A stretch of 64,000 nucleotides of DNA from Hymenobacter sp. UV11 (GCF_004684095.1 NZ_SRII01000011.1:124001-188000); one strand, 5' to 3'; shown: positions 28,041-41,200, counted from the stretch's first letter. Numbers and translations: made by a program. Notes: generated from the letters alone by a model not told the origin.

Positions 28041-28592
28041 ATGAACATTCTTCGCATTTCCCTGGCTGCGGCCACGCTTTTGGCCCTGTCGCCGTTGGCT
28101 TCCTACGCCCAGCACACCCACGCCGCTGGCGAGCAGCACGCCGAAATGGCGCCCGGTGAAACCCACGCCCACGTTGCCCCCCACGGGGGCGTGGTTCGCT
28201 CGGCCAGTCCCTACCATATGGAGCTGGTGCAGCATCCTACTGAGCTGCACATCTACCTGCTCGGGGCCAAAATGAGCGCCGTGCCCAATACGGGCACCAC
28301 GGGCACCGTCATGGTGCAGACCACCGATAACAAGACCTCGACGGTAGCGCTGGCACCCGCCGGCGACGACCACTTCCTCGCCAAGCTGCCCGCCGGGGCC
28401 AAGGTGCGCACGGCCATCGTCACGCTCAACGCCGACGGAAAAACCATCAATATCCGCTTCGACAAGCTCGACGAAGCGGCAGCGGGCAAGGCCGTGGGCG
28501 CGGCCTACACCTGCCCCATGCACCCGGAAGTGGCCAGCGATAAGCCCGGCAAGTGCCCCAAGTGCGGCATGGCCCTGGTGAAAAAGTCCTGA
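28041..28592 (+). CDS. Periplasmic protein with C-terminal CPMHP domain
   Basis: Protein of 183 residues with a cleavable signal (ending SYAQ). The mature N-terminus is His-rich (HTHAAGEQHAEM, THAHVAPHGGVV). A strand-rich middle contains YHMELVQHPTEL. The C-terminus is a heavy-metal-binding domain: YTCPMHPEVAS followed by KCPKCGMALVKK. Proteins of this plan precede tripartite metal efflux genes in Bacteroidota and may hand metal to the adaptor. The TolC gene follows about 115 bp later. Confidence 0.85.
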   Translation: MNILRISLAAATLLALSPLASYAQHTHAAGEQHAEMAPGETHAHVAPHGGVVRSASPYHMELVQHPTELHIYLLGAKMSAVPNTGTTGTVMVQTTDNKTSTVALAPAGDDHFLAKLPAGAKVRTAIVTLNADGKTINIRFDKLDEAAAGKAVGAAYTCPMHPEVASDKPGKCPKCGMALVKKS

Positions 28593-28706
28593 TGACCCGC
28601 CCGGCCCATCCCGGGCGCTACCAGGACGGGCCGGGCACTTCCGGTCGCGGGTGAACGCAGCGGCGAGGGTTTACGCTCCGCTGCACTACGAATCAATTTA
28701 CTTGCA

Positions 28707-29951
28707 ATGTATACTAACCGAATAAACCCCCGCCTGCTAAGCTGGCTGCTGCTCCTGCTGCTGGGCGCTGCCGGCGGGCCGGCCTGGGCCCAGCGCGTGG
28801 TGGTGCGCCTGGACAGTGCCGAGCAGCAGGCCCTGCGCCTGCACCCGCGCCTGCGCCAGTCGGCCCAGGAAATTGAGGAGCAGCGGGCCCTGCGGCGCGG
28901 CAGCTTTTCGCTGCGCAACCCCGACTTTCTCTTCTCCGCGCCCACCGGCGAACGGTGGGCGCCGGGCGTGGTGCAAACCATTGACTTTCCCTCCGTGTAC
29001 CGGCGACAGGCCCAGGCGGCCGAAGCCGGTATCTCCCTGGCCGAACGGGGCCGCGATGTAAACCGGGCCACCGTGCGGCGCGAGGTGCGCGCGGCCTACC
29101 TGAATCTACAATTCGCCGAAGCCCAAATCCGGCAGCTCACTTACCAGGACAGCCTGTTCCAGGCCCTGCAAACGGCGACCGAGCGCCTGTTCAAGGCCGG
29201 TGAAGTAACCGCACTGCAACAGGTAAGCACCGAGGCCGAGGCCCGGCAGGTGCGCAACCAATTGGAGCAGGCCGCCGTGGACCTGCAGTCGGCCAAACGG
29301 CGGCTGGGCTTGCTGCTGGGCCAGCCCACGGCGGACTTGAGTGCGGGTACCGACCTGCGCCAGACCGGGCCGGACCTGGCCCGCACCGGTGGTGCCCTGC
29401 TGGCTGGCCTGCCCGTGGAGGACAGCGCCGCCGTGGCCCTGAGCCCGACGCTGGCCTACTCTGCCCAAAACGTAGAACTAAGCCAATCCGGCATCAGCCT
29501 GGTTCGGGCGCGGCGCACGCCGGCCCTCACCGTAGGCTACCAGAATCAAGGGTTTGCCGAATCTCCCTATAAGTACCGGCTGCAGTTTGGCGTATCCGTG
29601 CCACTGTATTTCTGGACGTACCGCTCGCAGCTGCAGGCGGCCACGGCACGCTCGGGAGCTGCGCGCGCCCAGGTGCAAGTGCAGCGGCTGGAGCTGGGCA
29701 CCCAGTACCAGCAGCGACTGTCCGACACGCGCAAGTTCTCGGCCTCCTTGGCCTACTACGAACAAACCGGTCTGCCCCAGTCCACGGCCATCATCAGCCA
29801 GTCGCAGCGCCTGTTTCGGGCCGGCGAAATCAGCTACCTCGTGCTCATCCAGAGCCTGAACCAGGCTTTTACTATTCAGAATGCCTACCTGACCACCATC
29901 CGGGACTACAGTCAGGCCCTTATCGAACTTAACTACCTCCGCGGACAATGA
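28707..29951 (+). CDS. TolC-family outer-membrane efflux protein
   Basis: Protein of 414 residues with a signal peptide (to AWAQ) and the helical repeats of the outer-membrane factor family (ALRLHPRLRQSAQEIEEQ, LNLQFAEAQIRQL, GEVTALQQVSTEAEARQV; second half IYKYRLQFGVSVPLYFW and GEISYLVLIQSLNQAF). It forms the outer-membrane channel of the tripartite efflux pump encoded downstream (adaptor at 30583, RND at 32987). Its stop overlaps the next start by four bases (ATGA), so the genes are coupled. Confidence 0.9.
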   Translation: MYTNRINPRLLSWLLLLLLGAAGGPAWAQRVVVRLDSAEQQALRLHPRLRQSAQEIEEQRALRRGSFSLRNPDFLFSAPTGERWAPGVVQTIDFPSVYRRQAQAAEAGISLAERGRDVNRATVRREVRAAYLNLQFAEAQIRQLTYQDSLFQALQTATERLFKAGEVTALQQVSTEAEARQVRNQLEQAAVDLQSAKRRLGLLLGQPTADLSAGTDLRQTGPDLARTGGALLAGLPVEDSAAVALSPTLAYSAQNVELSQSGISLVRARRTPALTVGYQNQGFAESPYKYRLQFGVSVPLYFWTYRSQLQAATARSGAARAQVQVQRLELGTQYQQRLSDTRKFSASLAYYEQTGLPQSTAIISQSQRLFRAGEISYLVLIQSLNQAFTIQNAYLTTIRDYSQALIELNYLRGQ

Positions 29952-30571
29952 GAAAGAACCTGTTCCTGCTATTGCTGCTCACCTGGCTGGCCGCGGTGCC
30001 CGCCTGGGCCCACGGTGGCGAAGACCACGGCGACGCCAAAGCCGCAACCCCGGCCGGCGCCACCTATTTCTCGGCCGCCGCGGCTTCCGAGCAATTCGAG
30101 GTGCTGCTGCGCTACTTCCCCCTCAAGCCAGGCGGCGACGCCGACCTGCGCGTGTTCCTGTCCGACTTCGCCACCAACGCGCCCATCAAGGGCGCCAAGT
30201 TCATCTTCACCTCGCCCGAGGACCCGAAGCTGAAGTTTACCACCACGGAAAAGGGGCCCGGCGAATACCTGGTGGAAACCACCTTCCCCGCCAAAAAAGC
30301 CTACAGCATGACCGTGCAGATAGCCGTTGGCGACCGGGCCGACCTGCTGCTGCTCGAAGGCATTGCCGTGGGCAAGGAGCTACCCGTGGCCGCCGCGCCG
30401 GCTGCCGCAGGCCCCGGTCTTTTTTCCTCTTGGAAGACCATTCTCGCGCTGGTCGGCGCCTTCGTGCTCGGTATTGCCCTGACGGCCGTGTTCCTGCGCC
30501 GGCGTCGCCCCGAGGTGCTCTTGACGTCGGAGCAAGTACTGTCGGCCAGCCGCCGCTCCCCGTTTCCTTAA
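29948..30571 (+). CDS. Membrane protein with HGGEDH motif, efflux-operon partner
   Basis: Protein of 207 residues: signal peptide, then mature AHGGEDHGD, a beta-rich domain (EVLLRYFPLKPGGDADLRVF, FIFTSPEDPK, VQIAVGDRADLLLL) and one C-terminal membrane helix (ILALVGAFVLGIALTAVFL) with a basic tail. The same AHGGEDHGD sequence starts the mature adaptor of the next gene, suggesting a shared metal-binding tag. It overlaps the TolC gene and precedes the adaptor. It may be a fourth component that presents metal to the pump; the role is inferred. Confidence 0.7.
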   Translation: MRKNLFLLLLLTWLAAVPAWAHGGEDHGDAKAATPAGATYFSAAAASEQFEVLLRYFPLKPGGDADLRVFLSDFATNAPIKGAKFIFTSPEDPKLKFTTTEKGPGEYLVETTFPAKKAYSMTVQIAVGDRADLLLLEGIAVGKELPVAAAPAAAGPGLFSSWKTILALVGAFVLGIALTAVFLRRRRPEVLLTSEQVLSASRRSPFP

Positions 30572-30582
30572 GTCCTAACCAG

Positions 30583-31713
30583 ATGAAAACTTCCCATAAG
30601 CTTATCGTTGGCACGGCCACGGCCAGCCTCGTGCTGGCGACGTTGCTGCCTGCTCCTCGTCCCGCCGCCGCGCATGGCGGCGAAGACCACGGCGACACCA
30701 AACCCGCCACGGCCACTACCGGCGCCACCGATGAAGTGAGCCTGCCCAAGGAAAGCCAGTTTTTGTTCGGCATCCGCACCGAACTCACCCGCCTCGACTC
30801 GCTCAACACCCGGCGCACGCTGCTGGGCATCGTTTCCGCGGCCCCGGGCGGCCAAGGCGAACTCGTGGCTCCGCAGCCGGGCCGCCTGGTTAGCCTGAAG
30901 GTGCGCGTGGGCCAATCGGTCCGTGCCGGGCAGGTGCTGGCCGTGCTCGACCAGACGCTGGACGCGCCCGCCCAAATTGGGCTGAGCACCGGCACGGCCA
31001 ACGCCCAGGCCGAATTGCGCGCCGCCGAGCAGGACTACCAGCGCCTGCAAAGCATCGCCGACATCGCCGCCCGCAAGGACGTGGTGGCCGCCGAGCTGCG
31101 CCTGCGGCAGGCCCGCCAGAACGCCGGCATCCTCAACGGACAGGCCCGCCAGCGGCGGGTCTCGCTCACGGCACCCATCAGCGGCACGGTGGACGTGTTT
31201 ACGCTCGCCGTGGGTCAGCAAGTCACGGCCGGCCAGCCGCTGCTCACCGTCATCAACCCCGGCAAGCTCTCGGTCACGGCCCAGGTTTTTGCCGCCGACC
31301 TCGACCAGGTAACCAGCAGCAGCCGCTTTCTGGTGGAAGGGTTGCAGGGCGAAACCCGCGCCCCGGCGCGGCTGGTGTCCTTCAGCAACGTGGTCAACCC
31401 GGTAAACCAGGCCCGGCAGCTGGTGCTCGACGTCTCGGGCACCTCGGGCCTGCGGCCAGGCCAAAGCGTGAACGTGCGGGTGCAGGACCGCGCCGGCAAG
31501 CCCCAGCTGGCCGTGCCGACCACTGCCGTGACCGACGTGGCCGGCAAGCCCGCCGTGTTCGTGCACACCAGCCCCGAAGTCTTCAAGCTGCGCTTCGTGC
31601 AGCCCGGCCCGGCCGACGACCAGCGCACCGTCATCCTCGGCGGCTTGGCGGCCGGCGAGCGCATCGTGACGCAGAACACCTACCAGCTCAAGTCGGTGTA
31701 CCTCAACCAATAA
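30583..31713 (+). CDS. RND efflux periplasmic adaptor (CzcB/CusB-like)
   Basis: Membrane fusion protein of 376 residues from MKTSHKLIVG; the longer ORF start at 30430 lies inside the previous gene. After the signal comes AHGGEDHGD, then the adaptor body: a barrel-sandwich hybrid (VAPQPGRLVSLKVRVGQ, then GTVDVFTLAVGQQVTAGQPL), a helical hairpin between them, and beta-barrel and proximal domains (LAVPTTAVTDVAGKPAVFV, GLAAGERIVTQ). It links the RND pump to TolC. The His tag at the N-terminus is typical of metal-type adaptors. Confidence 0.9.
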   Translation: MKTSHKLIVGTATASLVLATLLPAPRPAAAHGGEDHGDTKPATATTGATDEVSLPKESQFLFGIRTELTRLDSLNTRRTLLGIVSAAPGGQGELVAPQPGRLVSLKVRVGQSVRAGQVLAVLDQTLDAPAQIGLSTGTANAQAELRAAEQDYQRLQSIADIAARKDVVAAELRLRQARQNAGILNGQARQRRVSLTAPISGTVDVFTLAVGQQVTAGQPLLTVINPGKLSVTAQVFAADLDQVTSSSRFLVEGLQGETRAPARLVSFSNVVNPVNQARQLVLDVSGTSGLRPGQSVNVRVQDRAGKPQLAVPTTAVTDVAGKPAVFVHTSPEVFKLRFVQPGPADDQRTVILGGLAAGERIVTQNTYQLKSVYLNQ

Positions 31714-31741
31714 CCTTACGACGGGCGTACCCGGCTGCCTC

Positions 31742-32230
31742 ATGAAATTTTCCCTGAAACACTCCTTGCTGCTGGTGCCCTGTACGCCGGGTGCCTTAGC
31801 CGCGTCGGCCCAAACTGCTTCCGCGCCGGCCAAACCGGCTGCCGCCGATGAAATCGCGGTGCGCCAGGTGCTGGGCCACTACCAGCAGGCCGTGGAAAAG
31901 CTCGACACCACCGGTACCGACCGGCTATTCGCGCCCAACTCCGTGGTGCTCGAAACCGGCAGCAAGGAAGGCACCTACCGCCACTACGCCGCGCACCACC
32001 TGGCCCCCGAGCTCAAGGAGTTCAGCTCCTTCAAGTACGGCGACTACGAAGTGGAAGTAACCGTGGACGGCCCCTACGCCTTCGCCCTGGAAACCTACAC
32101 TTACACCATCGGCCTCAAAAAGGACCCTAAGACGCCTATCAAGCGGCGCGGCGTCGCCACTTCGGTGCTGCGCAAGACGCCGGCCGGCACCTGGCAGATT
32201 ATCAGCAGCCACAACTCGGCCCGCAAATAA
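31742..32230 (+). CDS. NTF2-like (SnoaL/DUF4440-type) secreted protein
   Basis: Protein of 162 residues with a signal peptide (to ASAQ) and one NTF2-like fold: AVRQVLGHYQQAVEKLD, LFAPNSVVLETG, VDGPYAFALETYTYTI, VLRKTPAGTWQIISSHNS. This cone-shaped fold is used for ligand binding or catalysis; no catalytic residues can be assigned. Related proteins are commonly carried in Bacteroidota metal-efflux operons. It lies between the adaptor and the acetolactate-decarboxylase-like gene, in the same operon. Function here unknown. Confidence 0.75.
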   Translation: MKFSLKHSLLLVPCTPGALAASAQTASAPAKPAAADEIAVRQVLGHYQQAVEKLDTTGTDRLFAPNSVVLETGSKEGTYRHYAAHHLAPELKEFSSFKYGDYEVEVTVDGPYAFALETYTYTIGLKKDPKTPIKRRGVATSVLRKTPAGTWQIISSHNSARK

Positions 32231-32242
32231 CTCCGGCTGCGC

Positions 32243-32983
32243 ATGCACACTCCCTTATTTCGTCGCCTTCCTGGGTTTCTCCCCGCGCTGCAACGCGGCG
32301 GAACCGGCCTGGGGCTCCTGCTGCTTGGGCTGGGCCAGCCACTGGCCGCCCAGCAGCAGCGAGCCGGCGTGCGCCTTCCTGCCCTTCGACCGGGTAGTAC
32401 CCGGAACGCCGTGGTCCTGGACACGCTCACGGCCCGGCCTAGCCTCTACGCGGTAGGGGTGGCCGAAGGGGGGGGCGAAATTTTGGTGGCCGGTGGGGAT
32501 GCGCTGACCACCCGCCACCGGCCCGACGGCGCCACGGAGACGACCGTGGGCTTCCAGGGCCGGGCGGTGTGGCTGCTGCAACGGCGCGTGGCCCGCTGGC
32601 GGGAACCCGTAATGGTGCCAGCCACGGTAACCAGTCCGGCGCAGCTGGCGCGCTTCGTCCAGCAAGCCGCGGCACAGGCCGGGCACAGTCAAAGGAATTG
32701 GCTGCCCTTTCGGCTGCAGGGCGAGCCCACGGTAACGTGGTGGACCGTGGCGGCCTTTCCCACCGGGCAGCCCACCGATGCCCCGAGCGCCGGCCTGGGG
32801 GCTCATGGCCGCTTCGCGCAGCAGTCCCTGGACCTGGTGGGATTCCTGCTGCCCACCAAGCGGCGGCGGCCGCCCGGCCTGCACCTGCACGCGCGCCCCA
32901 GCCGGCAGCCCTTCGTCGCGCACGTCGACAGCCTGCGGCCCGGCTCCGGGCTGCGCCTTCTCTTACCCGCACTTCCCCAATAA
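32243..32983 (+). CDS. Acetolactate-decarboxylase-like secreted protein
   Basis: Protein of 246 residues with an N-terminal signal or anchor. The body resembles the ALDC fold as found in metal clusters: SLYAVGVAEGGGEILVAGG, WREPVMVPATVTSPAQLARF, VTWWTVAAFP, and the metal-binding end LHLHARPSRQPFVAHVDSL. In true acetolactate decarboxylases His residues of such a HLHF..GGHV segment bind zinc; HLH and AHV are kept here. The secretion signal and operon position (3 bp before the RND gene) argue against acetoin synthesis and for a metal-related role. This is inference. Confidence 0.6.
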   Translation: MHTPLFRRLPGFLPALQRGGTGLGLLLLGLGQPLAAQQQRAGVRLPALRPGSTRNAVVLDTLTARPSLYAVGVAEGGGEILVAGGDALTTRHRPDGATETTVGFQGRAVWLLQRRVARWREPVMVPATVTSPAQLARFVQQAAAQAGHSQRNWLPFRLQGEPTVTWWTVAAFPTGQPTDAPSAGLGAHGRFAQQSLDLVGFLLPTKRRRPPGLHLHARPSRQPFVAHVDSLRPGSGLRLLLPALPQ

Positions 32984-32986
32984 CCC

Positions 32987-36211
<3,225 letters not shown>

Positions 36212-36229
36212 TTGATTGGTACTCCGACC

Positions 36230-36796
36230 ATGATTTCCACCCTCATCTATATCCGCCACATGGTGTGCGTAAAGTGCATCCTCGTGGTCCGCGAATGCCT
36301 CGTGGAGCTCGGGCTGCAGCCCCTGCGCGTAGAGCTTGGAGAAGTGGAAGTGCTGGGCCCGGCCGAAACCATCGACTGGGCCCGGCTACGGCAGTGCCTG
36401 GCAGCAGAGGGGTTTGAAATCCTGGACCAGCAGGGCGCCCAACAACGGCTGGTGGGTGCCATCAAGGCCGCGGTTGCGGAACTGCTGCAGCGCGAGCCGG
36501 CAGCGCTGCGCAGCGGGCACTTCTCGCATCACCTCAGCCAGCGGCTGGGCCAGCGGTTTGCTTACTTAAGCAGTGTTTTCTCTAGCACAGAGGGCGTCAA
36601 TTTAGAGCAATACGTGGTCCGCGAGCGGGTTCAAGAAGCCCAAAGACTGCTGCGCACGACGGCCTTGCCCGTGGGGCGGATTGCCAACTTTTTGGGTTTC
36701 AGCAACCTGAGCCACCTCTCACGCCAGTTTCAGCGGGGGACGGGCGTTTCGCCCAGCGACTACCGGCGCCAGTGTTTGGTGAAGGCGGAGTCCTAG
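36230..36796 (+). CDS. HMA-like/AraC fusion regulator, second copy
   Basis: Protein of 188 residues from MISTLIYIRH; an earlier TTG directly after the RND stop is less likely. The N-terminal HMA-like part has HMVCVKC (C13, C16). The C-terminal part is an AraC helix-turn-helix pair (LEQYVVRERVQEAQRLL; VGRIANFLGFSNLSHLSRQFQRGTGVSPSDYRRQ). It shares layout with the regulator at 20933-21568. It lies 18 bp after the RND gene, so it may report on and control the efflux operon. Metal sensing by the CxxC is inferred. Confidence 0.85.
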   Translation: MISTLIYIRHMVCVKCILVVRECLVELGLQPLRVELGEVEVLGPAETIDWARLRQCLAAEGFEILDQQGAQQRLVGAIKAAVAELLQREPAALRSGHFSHHLSQRLGQRFAYLSSVFSSTEGVNLEQYVVRERVQEAQRLLRTTALPVGRIANFLGFSNLSHLSRQFQRGTGVSPSDYRRQCLVKAES

Positions 36797-37013
36797 CAGC
36801 TAACCTCCCCCGTGGGCCCCGGCAGCTGCAGCCGTACAATGGGTTGCCGTGTCCGTCGGAGACACTCGTATCTGTCCTTTAGGGAAAGGGTGCGGAGAGA
36901 GAAAAAGAAAACCAGCTACTAATTATGCAGCAGATGCTGGCAAATTGTGCACAACTACCAGGCTTGTGGCGAGTAAAACCTTCCATACCATTCTCCACCT
37001 AACTTTTCAACCC

Positions 37014-37355
37014 ATGCATTCTCAAAACCAAAGCCTCCTCGCCGCGCTCTACGCCTGCGTCAACTCCTGCGAGCACTGCGCCAGCGCCTGCTTGAGCGAG
37101 CAGGACGTTAAAATGATGGCCCGCTGTATTCAGCTCGACCGCGATTGCGCCGACATCTGCGCCCTGACCGCCCGCTTCGTGGCCCGCGGCTCCGAGCACG
37201 CTCAGCACCTGCTGCGCGAGTGCGCCGAAATCTGCAAGGCCTGCGGCGACGAATGCGAGAAGCACGGTGCCCACATGGAGCACTGCCGCGAGTGCGCCGA
37301 GGCCTGCCGCCGCTGCGAAGAGGCCTGCCGGGCCGGGCTGGGGGTGGCCGCTTAA
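37014..37355 (+). CDS. Four-helix copper-binding protein, Cys-rich (DUF326/Csp-like)
   Basis: Protein of 113 residues from MHSQNQSLLA. It has Cys spaced along amphipathic helices: YACVNSCEHCASACL, CIQLDRDCADIC, LLRECAEICKACGDECEKH, HCRECAEACRRCEEAC. This is the layout of DUF326/copper storage proteins, which hold many Cu(I) ions inside a Cys-lined four-helix bundle. No signal peptide is seen, so it is probably cytosolic (Csp3-like). It stands about 220 bp after the regulator and ends in a clear terminator, so it may form its own unit. Confidence 0.9.
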   Translation: MHSQNQSLLAALYACVNSCEHCASACLSEQDVKMMARCIQLDRDCADICALTARFVARGSEHAQHLLRECAEICKACGDECEKHGAHMEHCRECAEACRRCEEACRAGLGVAA

Positions 37356-37371
37356 TCCAAGTGATAGGCTG

Positions 37372-37405
37372 AAAAGCCGGCCCGGAAATGTCTGGGCCGG
37401 CTTTT
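37372..37405 (+). terminator. Terminator after the Csp-like gene
   Basis: AAAAGCCGGCCC (37372-37383) pairs with GGGCCGGCTTTT (37394-37405); the stem ends in TTTT. A standard intrinsic terminator. Confidence 0.8.
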
Positions 37406-37555
37406 GCATGCTCGAAACTTCCGGAAGATGGAGGGGAAGAAGCAAATCTTGCAATTCAGCGGCACAATTTTATACCCCTCCGGCCCGCACTTGGCGCCAG
37501 CTTTGCATGTTCTTACTACCGAGCCTTCATTCAGCGCTTTTTAATTTAATTTCCC

Positions 37556-37765
37556 ATGAAAACGCTTCAATTTAAAACCAACATCAACTGCGGCGGCTGC
37601 ATCAAAGCCGTGACCCCCACCCTTAACCAGGAAGCCGGCGCCGGCAACTGGCAGGTAGACACGGCCAACCCCGACAAAATTCTAACGGTGACGTCCGATA
37701 AGCTCAGCGCGGAACAAGTTGTGGCCGCGGTAGAGCAGGCCGGCTTTAAAATCCAGGCGGCGTAG
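37556..37765 (+). CDS. CopZ-like HMA metallochaperone
   Basis: Protein of 69 residues forming one HMA domain: LQFKTNINCGGCIKAVTP with the C-G-G-C motif, then WQVDTANPDKILTVTS and VVAAVEQAGFKIQAA. It would carry Cu(I) in the cytoplasm to CopA or to the Cys-rich storage protein encoded just upstream. Single-gene unit: it is flanked by a terminator on each side, the downstream one with a 21-bp perfect stem. Confidence 0.9.
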   Translation: MKTLQFKTNINCGGCIKAVTPTLNQEAGAGNWQVDTANPDKILTVTSDKLSAEQVVAAVEQAGFKIQAA

Positions 37766-37816
37766 TTCCTGCGTTCGGCGGTGCCGTCGCTGCCCGTGCG
37801 GGCGAAGCAGAACCTC

Positions 37817-37862
37817 TATAACAGAAGCCCCGGCTATTCACATAGCCGGGGCTTCTGTTATA
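37817..37862. terminator. 21-bp perfect stem-loop after the CopZ-like gene
   Basis: Bases 37817-37837 and 37842-37862 are exact complements around a TCAC loop. No long T-run follows, but the position 52 bp after the stop suggests a terminator or mRNA stabiliser. Confidence 0.6.
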
Positions 37863-38298
37863 AATGGTAACCGTGAAACGTAGCTACCACCCGGGATGAA
37901 AGCAGTCGGCCGGCGGCAGCGAGCATTAGGACACTCCGGTACGCAACGCGTTTGTGCGGGCAGCGTCGTAGGGCATGGTCTCAGATAGCGCCCGGTAATG
38001 GCATTAAGGCTGGACTACTGGGGCGTCTAAGTCTCAAGAAGTGCGGAGGTGAGCGTCGATGCTGGGAATTATGTAATCTCTGCCCAGAATAGCAGCAAAC
38101 AAGGGGGAAGGGTAAGCGTAAGGCTTCTGACAAAGCCTCTTGCGGTCGCAAGCTCGTTGAATTCCATCCGGGGGCATCCGGCCGCATGCTGGCTCATGCA
38201 ATATGCGTAGCCGGCCGGAGGCCTCGCACCCGCTCGTCGGGCCAGGGCCGGACAAGGTTGCCCAACGGCGTCGCGGTCAATTTTTTACCCAGTTTTCT
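37863..38298. other. Region without supported gene
   Basis: About 440 bp between the CopZ-like terminator and the large multicopper oxidase. Short frames on both strands show no motif. It presumably holds the oxidase promoter; nothing else was recognised. Confidence 0.45.
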
Positions 38299-41200
38299 AT
38301 GTTTGAAGATTTTCCCAACCTGCATCCCTTGGTGGTGCATTTGCCCATCGTCCTCATCCTGCTCTCAGCTGGCCTGCAGGCGCTGCTCGTGATTAGGGAC
38401 TGGCCACAGGTGCGCTGGGTTGCACTGGCTACCATGAGCGGCGGTTTTGCCGGGGCCATCGCGGCCAGTACCTACTTCCACGCCATGCCAATGGGCCTGC
38501 CCCCCAAAGCCGCGGCCGTATTCAACACGCACGAGCAATACGCCAGCTATACGCTATGGCTAGCCGGCATAACCCTGCTGCTGGGTGTTGGGGCCTTATT
38601 TTTCAAGACCCAACACCGTGCCTACGAACTACTGGTGCTAGTCGTGGCGCTGGCTGCCGCCGGGGCCGTAACCGTGACCGGCCACCACGGAGCGCGACTG
38701 GTGTACATCGAAGGTGTAGGGCCGCAAGGCCACCTGGTGATGAAGGGTGAGCATGACGAAAAGCACGAAGGGCAGCAGCAAGCCATGCCTGGCATGAACA
38801 TGAAAGCGGGCGATAGTATGCAGGTGGCTCCAAGCAAAGCTCCTAAGCCAGCCGCTCGCCAACCCCGCGTTCCCGGCACTACTTACTATATGAGCAGCTC
38901 TGCCCACTGGAGCGGGGGCGGAATGCAGCAGCCCGGCATGAAGGGCATGAGTATGCCCGCCACCCAGCCCATGCCTGGTAGGAAGGGCATGGATATGGGG
39001 AGTGGTTCTAAAGCAAAAAGTGCCCCCAATCAGGGAGTCAGGCCCAAAGCCAAGCCTGTGTCCGCTCGCATGAAAGGCATGGATATGAAAGGAATGACTG
39101 GGAAAGGCACCGGCGCAAAGAGCCCGTCCCAACCGCCCATGAAGTCCATGCCGGGAATGACCAGGAAACAGGCCCCGGCCCGGCCGGCTGCGAAAAGTAA
39201 GGCCATGCCGGGCATGGGCGGCACACCGGCCACCGAAATGGAGGCCATGCCCGGCATGGATATGAACGGCTCAGAAAAACGGTCCGCTGCCGACAACCAA
39301 GCCGGGCAGGGGAGGAGCATGGGGGCCATGCCCGGTATGAGTATGCCCGCAACGCCCGCGCCGGCCTTTCTCTACGACAACAACCCGGCCTGGGAAAAAG
39401 CCCATCCCACGCCCACCACGTACCGGGGCAAGCGCGTGGTGTACGACCTGTACGTGCACGACACCCTGGCCAATTTCACGGGCAAAAAGCGCTGGGCCAT
39501 TGCCGTCAACGGCCACATTCCGGCCCCTACGCTCACGTTTACCGACAGCGACACGGCCGTAATCCGGGTGCATAACCGGATGAAAATGGAGACGATAGTG
39601 CATTGGCACGGCCTGCTGGTGCCCAACGCCCAGGACGGAGTGCCCTACCTGACCACTACTCCCATCAAGCCGGGCACCACGCACACGTTCACCTTCCCGT
39701 TGCGGCAGAGCGGCACCTACTGGTACCACTCCCACACGGCCTTGCAGGAGCAGGCCGGCCTCTATGGCTCCATCGTGGTGAAGCGACCCGACGAGGCCCC
39801 GCTGACGGAAAAGGTGCTGCTGCTCTCCGACTGGACGGACGAAAACCCGCACCAAGTGCTGCGCTACCTGAAAAAAAGCGCGGAGTGGTACTCCATCCGC
39901 AAGGGCGCGTTGCAGAGCTACGGCGAAGCCATTGCCGCCGGCTACTTCAAAGACAAGGTGCAGCAGGAGTGGAAGCGCATGACGCCCATGGACGTGGCCG
40001 ACGTGTACTACGACCGTTTCCTCATCAACGGTCAGGAAAAGAGCTACTTCCAAGGCGTGAAGCCCGGCGAGCGCGTAAAGCTGCGGCTCATCAACGGCGG
40101 CTCGTCTACCTACTTTACCGTGCAGTTTGCTGGCGGCCCCATGCAAGTAGTGGCGGCTGACGGCATCAACATCGTGCCGGTGACGGTGGACAAGATTGAA
40201 ATGGCGACCGCCGAAACCTACGACGTCATCGTCACGGTGCCGGCCAACGGGGCGTACGAGCTGCGGGCCACCTCCTGGGACATCGTGGGCCACGGCTCGG
40301 TATTTCTGGGCAACGGCCCCGAGATGCCGGCGCCTACGCTGCCCAAGCTGGATTATTTCGCCATGCTGCGGGCCATGAACGGCATGATGAGCAGCATGAA
40401 CATGAGCGGCGGCGGTATGAACATGGGCACCATGCAAAACATGAAGGGAATGAGCACGGGCGGCCCGCCCACCGCCCCCCCGATGCCCGGCATGGACATG
40501 AATAGCAAGCCCGCCGGGGCCCCCTTGAAGGGCATGGATATGAATAGCAAGCCTGCGGCGGCTCCCAAACCGAAAAGCGCCCCGATGCCGGGCATGGATA
40601 TGGCCAACGACCAGGGCACCATGCCGGGAATGTTCATGTCTATGAATATGCCCGGCATGGGTGGCAGCGGCACCCAACTCAGCTACGATATGCTGAAAGC
40701 CATTCACCCCACCACGCTCGATTCGACCAATAAAGTACGGGAGGTGAAGCTGACCCTGACGGGCAATATGCTGCGCTACGTCTGGTCGTTCGACAACAAA
40801 ACGCTGTCCGAGGCCGACGTGATTCCCATCAGGCGGGGCGAGAACGTACGCTTCGTGCTCACCAATACCACCATGATGCGCCACCCCATGCACTTGCACG
40901 GGCACTTCTTCCGGTTCGTCACCGCCCAGGGCCGGTACTCGCCCATGCTGCACACCTTCGACATCAAGCCGATGGAAACCGTCACCATCGAGTTTCTGGC
41001 CGATGAGGACAAGGCTTGGTTTTTTCACTGCCACAACCTCTACCACATGATGAGCGGCATGGCCCGCATCGTGAGTTACGAGGACGGCCCCAAAAACGAG
41101 TTTGCCAAAACCGGCTACCGGGGCCTGACACGGGAAGACAACGTGCTGTATCCCTGGGCCGACGTGGCCGTGCATAGCCAGGGAGCCTTTGGGCAGTTCA

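Noticed and set aside
30568..31833. 421-codon minus-strand frame opposite the adaptor gene
   Set aside because: Mirror of the real adaptor; composition dominated by Gly/His/Ala and no signal or motif.
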